Source: Halieaceae bacterium UBA5085 (lineage in GTDB: Bacteria; Pseudomonadota; Gammaproteobacteria; Pseudomonadales; Halieaceae). Taken from it: 62,529 bases of DNA. This document shows, piece after piece, positions 60,939 through 62,529 of the stretch; position 1 is the stretch's first letter; each line of letters begins with the position of its first letter. The stretch lies in contig DIAF01000022.1 in the NCBI GenBank assembly GCA_002414665.1, positions 1-62,529 of the forward strand, in the 5' to 3' direction. The notes under the pieces are model-generated. The model made no database searches. It was not told the origin of the DNA and saw nothing but the letters and a program-made list of their open reading frames with translations. Made by a program: the position numbers and the translations under genes.

Positions 60939-61075
60939 GGGGTTTCCGCGCTACAATGCCGGCTTCAGAGGGCGCTCAGTCTACACAAGCACTGGCCTTG
61001 CGCCTAGGTTGATGAAAAGAGTTGCGTGGAAAGAGCGCAGTGGAACAGGGCCGCGTTGGCGCGGCGGGAAACGGC

Positions 61076-61708
61076 ATGGCCAAGAAAAAATCTTCAAGCA
61101 AAGCGTGGCTCAAGGAGCATCGCGACGACCCCTACGTGCAGCAGGCGCAGCGCGAAGGCTATCGCTCCCGCGCCTGCTACAAGCTGCTGGAGATTCAGGA
61201 GCGGGACCGCCTGATCAAGCCTGGCATGACGGTGCTCGACCTCGGCAGCGCGCCCGGGGGTTGGTCACAGGTGGCGGCGCAGCTGGTGGGGCACAAGGGG
61301 CGGGTACTGGCCTCAGACATACTGCCGATGGACAGCCTGGCTGGTGTTGACTTCATTGAGGGCGATTTCACGCTGGACAGCGTGTTTGAGCAGATTCTGG
61401 GCGCACTCGGCAACACGCCGGCGGATGTGGTGATTTCGGACATGGCGCCGAACATGAGCGGAGTGAACGCGGTCGACCAGCCGCGGTCTATGTATCTGGT
61501 GGAGCTGGCGCTGGATATGGCCCAGCAGGTGCTCGCTCCGGGCGGGTCTTTTGTGGCCAAGGTGTTCCAGGGTGAGGGCTTCGACGAGCTCTACCGCGAT
61601 ATTCGCGGGGCCTTCGGCAAGGTGGTGACCCGCAAGCCGAAGGCGTCGCGCCCCCGGTCCCGGGAGGTGTATCTTGTGGCTACCCAGTTTCGCGGCGGCG
61701 AGGGTTGA
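61076..61708 (+). CDS. rlmE: 23S rRNA (uridine-2552-2'-O)-methyltransferase
   Basis: This 210-residue FtsJ-family enzyme methylates U2552 in the ribosomal A loop using SAM. The SAM site is VLDLGSAPGGWSQVA. The catalytic K-D-K-E set is suggested by YKLLEI, SDMAPNMSG, FVAKVFQGEG and SREVYLVA. The ATG at 61076 matches the family N terminus (MAKKKSSSKAWLKEHR), with GGCGGGAA upstream. A longer frame from 61022 is not needed. ftsH follows in the conserved order. Confidence 0.97.
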   Translation: MAKKKSSSKAWLKEHRDDPYVQQAQREGYRSRACYKLLEIQERDRLIKPGMTVLDLGSAPGGWSQVAAQLVGHKGRVLASDILPMDSLAGVDFIEGDFTLDSVFEQILGALGNTPADVVISDMAPNMSGVNAVDQPRSMYLVELALDMAQQVLAPGGSFVAKVFQGEGFDELYRDIRGAFGKVVTRKPKASRPRSREVYLVATQFRGGEG

Positions 61709-61709
61709 A

Positions 61710-61731
61710 ACATGGAGCCACGGCCCCATGT
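61710..61731 (+). terminator. Hairpin after rlmE, weak terminator candidate
   Basis: Arms ACATGGAGCC and GGCCCCATGT form a stem with one mismatch and a two-base loop, directly after the rlmE stop codon. There is no T-run, so intrinsic termination is uncertain. Confidence 0.25.
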
Positions 61732-61797
61732 CATGTACATTGGGTCACTGTCCACGTTGGTATTGAGCCCTTTTCGGGGCGCTGGCGTATAACCGGC

Positions 61798-61803
61798 TAT
61801 AAT
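61798..61803 (+). promoter_or_regulatory. Possible -10 element for ftsH
   Basis: A perfect TATAAT lies 61 bases before the ftsH start. No good -35 hexamer sits 16-18 bases upstream, so this is a weak call; ftsH may also be read from the rlmE promoter. Confidence 0.3.
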
Positions 61804-61864
61804 CAGGGAGAAACTGGCTGTCTCGTCCACCCAGAGCGGGTGGTTCACTCATGAGGAAACAGCG

Positions 61865-62529
61865 TTGAACGATATGGCGAAAAATTTACTTTTATGGCTG
61901 GTGATTGCCGCAGTACTGCTGTCGGTCTTCAACAACTTCAATATGCAAAGCCCAACGCAGCAGGTGGGTTACTCCGAGTTCATTCAGGAGATCCAGAACG
62001 AGCGCATCAAGAAAGTGGTCGTCGATGGTCTCACCATCAACGGCGAGCGCTTCGACGGCAGCCGCTTTGAAACCATTCGCCCGATGGTCGAAGATCCCAA
62101 GCTGATCGATGATCTGCTCCAGCATAACGTCGAAGTCATCGGCCGCAAGCCCGAGCAGCAGAGTGTGTGGACGCAGCTGCTGGTGGCCAGTTTCCCCATC
62201 CTCATCATTATCGCCGTGTTCATGTTTTTCATGCGCCAGATGCAGGGTGGTGCCGGCGGTCGCGGCGGGCCGATGAGCTTTGGCAAGAGCAAGGCACGGC
62301 TGCTGGGCGAAGACCAGATCACCACAACCTTCGCCGATGTGGCCGGTGTGGACGAAGCCAAGGAAGACGTCAAGGAACTGGTTGAATTCCTGCGTGATCC
62401 CAGTCGCTTTCAGAAGCTCGGCGGCCGTATCCCGCGAGGCGTGCTCATGGTGGGGCAGCCTGGTACCGGTAAGACGCTGCTGGCCAAGGCGATTGCAGGC
62501 GAGGCCAAGGTGCCGTTTTTCTCCATCTC
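61865..62529 (+). CDS. ftsH: ATP-dependent zinc metalloprotease FtsH, N-terminal part
   Basis: The first 221 codons of FtsH are present; the gene runs off the window. Visible are membrane helix 1 (about 8-25), a periplasmic segment with VGYSEFIQEIQN, membrane helix 2 (about 105-125), a Gly-rich linker and the AAA domain start FADVAGVDEAKEDVKELVEF. Walker A reads GQPGTGKT, with Gln where E. coli has Pro. FtsH degrades membrane proteins and regulators. I start it at TTG (61865), seven bases after GAGGA; an in-frame ATG at 61874 is the alternative. Confidence 0.96.
   Translation, partial: MNDMAKNLLLWLVIAAVLLSVFNNFNMQSPTQQVGYSEFIQEIQNERIKKVVVDGLTINGERFDGSRFETIRPMVEDPKLIDDLLQHNVEVIGRKPEQQSVWTQLLVASFPILIIIAVFMFFMRQMQGGAGGRGGPMSFGKSKARLLGEDQITTTFADVAGVDEAKEDVKELVEFLRDPSRFQKLGGRIPRGVLMVGQPGTGKTLLAKAIAGEAKVPFFSI

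Noticed and set aside
1..62529. CRISPR arrays, rRNA genes, prophage or toxin-antitoxin loci
   Set aside because: No regularly spaced repeats, rRNA sequence, phage structural genes or recognisable toxin pairs were seen.

Overview
The window looks like chromosomal DNA of a GC-rich marine gammaproteobacterium, most likely of the Halieaceae (OM60/NOR5) or a close relative. The evidence is the gammaproteobacterial block carA-carB-greA ... yhbY-rlmE-ftsH at the right end, plus many CoA-ester catabolic genes, old yellow enzymes, sulfatases and short-chain dehydrogenases (SDRs). The organism name is inference. The gene calls rest on reading frames, motifs and spacing only.

Layout. 1-494: no recognisable gene, ending in the 3' half of a tRNA-Lys gene that reads as the attachment-site scar of an element lying to the left. 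709-8600: a membrane protein, the frameshifted remains of an EAL domain, a thiamine-diphosphate enzyme, a fasciclin protein, a DUF1214-like protein with an SDR, a YegP-type protein and an EAL-HDOD protein. 8719-13279 (minus): two formylglycine-type sulfatases around an EthD-like protein. 13378-18668 (minus): a tight operon of AI-2E-type permease, outer-membrane factor, HlyD adaptor, DUF2955/FUSC permease and a 2-TM potassium channel. 18791-25477: two old yellow enzymes, tRNA-Gly(CCC), FieF-like cation exporter, DUF429 protein, SDR and a diguanylate cyclase.

25570-36555 (plus): a ten-gene CoA-dependent catabolic cluster (two adjacent acyl-CoA dehydrogenases, acyl-CoA ligase, a third dehydrogenase, MaoC hydratase, SDR, thiolase, quinone oxidoreductase, iron alcohol dehydrogenase, thioesterase). 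It is interrupted by an IS481-type transposase remnant. A palindrome overlaps the first promoter, and a related one overlaps the promoter beside a TetR gene at 36541-37200. 37374-40795: sulfotransferase, a second DUF1214-like protein and an SDR. 40792-44211: two MFS transporters and an SDR.

44258-49291: carA, carB and greA behind a leader with a near-consensus promoter, an arginine-rich leader reading frame and a perfect 13-bp terminator hairpin, which suggests attenuation. 49318-60601: a two-armed convergent glycan/envelope cluster sits between greA and yhbY, genes that are close neighbours in many gammaproteobacteria. It holds a GT-C-like protein, a fatty-acid-hydroxylase-family protein, two GT4 and one GT2 glycosyltransferases, a heparinase II/III-like protein, a Wzx-like flippase and an alkaline-phosphatase-superfamily protein whose usual catalytic residues look replaced. 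60624-62529: yhbY, rlmE and the start of ftsH, which is cut by the window end.
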